A stretch of DNA of 64,000 bases. It comes from Chitinivibrionales bacterium (GTDB lineage: Bacteria > Fibrobacterota > Chitinivibrionia > Chitinivibrionales > WJKA01). Positions 61,867 to 64,000 of this stretch are shown one piece after another. The position numbers were made by a program, and so were the translations under genes. Numbering within the stretch: the stretch's first letter is position 1; the number at the start of each line of letters is the position of its first letter. The DNA is taken from the NCBI GenBank assembly GCA_014728295.1, contig WJLW01000053.1, positions 1 to 64,000 of the forward strand. The letters are read 5' to 3'. The notes under the pieces are model-generated. The model searched no databases and was not told where the DNA came from. It saw only the letters and a list, made by a program, of their open reading frames with translations.

Positions 61867-64000
61867 TTATTTCTCTTTGAGCACCGGTAAAAGCTTCTTG
61901 CTCAAATCGGCCATAACGTAGGGTTTTGCCATGCAGTCAACAAAGCCGTATTCACGGTAATTCGCCATGACCGGAACATTCGAGTAGCCACTGGAGACGA
62001 TTGCCTTGACATTGGGGTCGAGTTCTTTGAGCTTTTTAAGTGTCTCGACACCCCCCATACCGCCAACGATAGTTAGATCGAGTATCACGGCATCAAACGG
62101 CTCATTTTTGTCTCTGGCAGCCTTGAAAACTTCCGTTGCCTCCTGACCATTTACCGCCGATGCGACAGTGTAGCCCAGCGTGGAGAGGATTTGCACGGCA
62201 ACCTTGAGTACAATTGGATCGTCATCCATCAGCAGAATATTTCCGCTGCCCAAGACGGACTCATCAGTATCGTTTTGCGACTCAACTTCGTCATTCTCGG
62301 TAGCAGGAAGCAGAATCGAGAAAGCAGAGCCTTTGCCGACGGTCGATTCAACAGAAATGTGCCCTTTATGCTGCTTGATAATCGAGTAGCAGGTTGCCAG
62401 CCCGAGCCCGCTCGAGCTTTGCCGGGTGGAGAAGAACGGATCGAATATTTTCGGCAGGTCTTTGTCGTCAATACCGCTGCCGGTATCTTTGATGACAATT
62501 TTGATATAGCGACCGGCACGCAGCGAGACAACCTCGCCTTTTTTCAACCGGACATTGGCAACCGAGATGTCGACAGTGCCGCCGTCAGGCATGGCCTGCG
62601 CCGCATTGAGCACCAGATTATTGATGACCTGACTGATCTGTCCGGTATCGATGGCGACTTTCCAGAGGTTGTCTTCCAGCTCGAAGCTGCAAACCACGTT
62701 AGCGCCATGCAGAGCAAAGTGCGCCGAATCGCGGACGACATCAGCAATAGATGTCGTCTGCATCACGGGTGATCCGCCTTTGGAAAAGGTGATCAATTGC
62801 TGCGTAAGATTGCGTGCCCGCTTCGATGCCTTCAACGCGCTTTGCAGGGAATCGTAAATTTTAGTCCCTTTTTCGGCTTCGGTTAATCCCAGCGAAATGT
62901 TGCCCAGGATTGCGGTGAGAATATTGTTGAAATCATGCGCGATGCCACCTGCCAGTACGCCGATCGATTCAAACTTCTGGCTGTTTTGCAGCTCCTTTTC
63001 AATTTGTCGTTTTTCAGTGATATCCCGGATGAATCCAAGCGCGGCCGGTTTGCCCTCAAACTGGATATAGCTTACGTTGAGCTCGACGTCCTTTTTCGTG
63101 CCGCTTTTGGAGACAAATGTCGCTTCGAAGCGCAGCGCCTTTTTGCGATCATTGAAAAACGAGGAGATAGTGCTCGCAACGCTTTGGGCTGAGTCCGGTT
63201 CTATGCAATCCAGCAGTTTTTTGGCGGTGAGCTCCTCAACGTTATACTCGAGCATTCTCGCAAAGGTGGTATTGGCAAAAGCGATCTGCATGTCCTGAAT
63301 GATACAGATGCCGTCATTGGTGCGCTCAACCACCTCCCGGTATTTCTCTTCGCTTTCGTAAAGACTTTCTTCGGCCTTTTTGCGCTCGGTGATGTCGCGG
63401 GCAATGCCCTGAATGGCAATCGGTTTACCCTTTTCGTAAATTACCGAAGCTTCGGACTCGATGCAAATGGTTCCGCCGTCCTTCTTGCGTACGGTGTATT
63501 CGACCGGCTCTTCCTGTTTGCCCGCTTTTTTGAGTTTCTCGGTATCGGTTTCGAATTTGGCGTATTCGCCCCGGTCGAGCAATTCGGCGATCTTGATCTG
63601 ACCAAGCTCGTTTTTTGAATAGCCCAGCGTGCTCAGCATAACGCCGTTTGCTTCGAGTATCGTACCCCTGAAATCGTAAATGAAAACCCAGGAAGTTGAG
63701 CGGTCAAACAGCGCCCGGTAGCGTTCGAGAGTATCTTTGAGCACCTGCTCCTGCATCTTACGTTCCGCAATATCGCGTACGATTGCCGCCACGGCCGTCT
63801 GTCCCTCCCAGAACGTTTCGGCAGCCGAAAGTTCGACCGGCACCGGTACGCCATCGTTGCGAACAAGAATAGTTTGAAACTGGAACGGAACTTCCAGGCG
63901 GGCAATGATGCTTTTGAGGTAATTATTGACGTTTATTTTCTCATCAACATGGATAATGTCATCAACATTGCAATTGTGGAGAGCTTCGACCGTCGAACCG
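61867..64000 (-). CDS. PAS hybrid sensor histidine kinase (5' end beyond window)
   Basis: An open frame of about 711 codons entering from the right edge. In order: the end of one PAS domain (VRNDGVPVPVELSAAETFWE), two full PAS domains joined by I(A)ERKxxEE-type linkers, HisKA with the phospho-acceptor histidine in GGIAHDFNNIL, HATPase with NLVLNAAQA, DTGSGIDD and SSGLGLAT, and a C-terminal receiver (LLMDDDP, VILDLTI, SSGYS, KPY). All catalytic motifs are intact, unlike the homologue at 10816-13866. No transmembrane segment is seen in the visible part. It converges with the SUMF1-like gene, 4 bp between stops. Confidence 0.92.
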   Translation of the reverse strand, partial: GSTVEALHNCNVDDIIHVDEKINVNNYLKSIIARLEVPFQFQTILVRNDGVPVPVELSAAETFWEGQTAVAAIVRDIAERKMQEQVLKDTLERYRALFDRSTSWVFIYDFRGTILEANGVMLSTLGYSKNELGQIKIAELLDRGEYAKFETDTEKLKKAGKQEEPVEYTVRKKDGGTICIESEASVIYEKGKPIAIQGIARDITERKKAEESLYESEEKYREVVERTNDGICIIQDMQIAFANTTFARMLEYNVEELTAKKLLDCIEPDSAQSVASTISSFFNDRKKALRFEATFVSKSGTKKDVELNVSYIQFEGKPAALGFIRDITEKRQIEKELQNSQKFESIGVLAGGIAHDFNNILTAILGNISLGLTEAEKGTKIYDSLQSALKASKRARNLTQQLITFSKGGSPVMQTTSIADVVRDSAHFALHGANVVCSFELEDNLWKVAIDTGQISQVINNLVLNAAQAMPDGGTVDISVANVRLKKGEVVSLRAGRYIKIVIKDTGSGIDDKDLPKIFDPFFSTRQSSSGLGLATCYSIIKQHKGHISVESTVGKGSAFSILLPATENDEVESQNDTDESVLGSGNILLMDDDPIVLKVAVQILSTLGYTVASAVNGQEATEVFKAARDKNEPFDAVILDLTIVGGMGGVETLKKLKELDPNVKAIVSSGYSNVPVMANYREYGFVDCMAKPYVMADLSKKLLPVLKEK

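Noticed and set aside
1-64000. CRISPR arrays, tRNA or rRNA genes, insertion sequences, prophage
   Set aside because: No regularly spaced repeats, cloverleaf-like or rRNA-like stretches, transposase or phage genes were recognised on reading both strands.

Overview
The window looks like a chromosomal segment of an anaerobic or microaerophilic Gram-negative bacterium of the Fibrobacterota/FCB type, such as a Chitinivibrionia or Chitinispirillia relative. The lineage is an inference. It rests on large exported multidomain proteins (LamG, Calx-beta, malectin, SUMF1-like) with C-terminal modules resembling type IX secretion sorting domains, many lipoproteins, an aldehyde:ferredoxin oxidoreductase, rubrerythrin-like proteins and a one-component Ser/Thr kinase. 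I found no rRNA, tRNA, insertion sequence, prophage or CRISPR array.

Layout. 1-6781 (minus): a seven-gene catabolic operon led by a GntR/FCD regulator, then two SDR dehydrogenases, a COG3618 amidohydrolase, a LarA-like nickel-pincer racemase, a VOC protein and an aldehyde:ferredoxin oxidoreductase cut by the window edge. A 12-bp palindrome lies in the operon's predicted promoter. 7095-10785: secreted esterase, DsbA-like protein, DUF89 phosphatase, Rrf2 regulator. 10816-16740 (minus): a receptor with about sixteen tandem 24-residue coiled-coil repeats and a hybrid histidine kinase whose catalytic core is degenerate but whose receiver is intact. 17021-26437: lipoproteins, a LamG/Calx-beta surface protein, a beta-helix protein and a Ser/Thr kinase with TPR-like tail. 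26762-29006: rhomboid protease and LarE, which builds the LarA cofactor.

29459-34585: a pyruvate dehydrogenase operon (E1 alpha, E1 beta, E2, E3) led by a PNPOx-like gene. 34675-37936 (minus): an iron and oxidative-stress group of ferritin and ferritin-like genes. 38249-39988: DHH phosphoesterase and 6-phosphogluconolactonase. 40858-50505: a long operon-like run with FolK, a beta-barrel-like protein, a YdjY-like protein, DUF547, a GT-C/GT2 fusion glycosyltransferase, its TIGR04282-type partner, DUF1499, a flavoprotein/NapH-like fusion whose FAD domain appears circularly permuted, and a methyltransferase. 50859-51670: FmdB-like zinc ribbon and a HicBA-type toxin-antitoxin pair bracketed by 61-62 bp direct repeats. 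52207-55284: DUF255 thioredoxin-domain protein and a secreted protein.

The most unusual feature is at 55338-55822: two tandem, previously unnamed small-RNA candidates of about 91 nt. Each has its own sigma70-like promoter (spacer exactly 17) and an intrinsic terminator. The terminator stems differ by two compensatory base pairs, and each RNA carries a CUCCUUUUUU tract complementary to Shine-Dalgarno sequences. Neither has a co-directional gene downstream, so they are not leader attenuators. 55864-64000 holds two large secreted multidomain proteins and a canonical PAS hybrid histidine kinase cut by the right edge.
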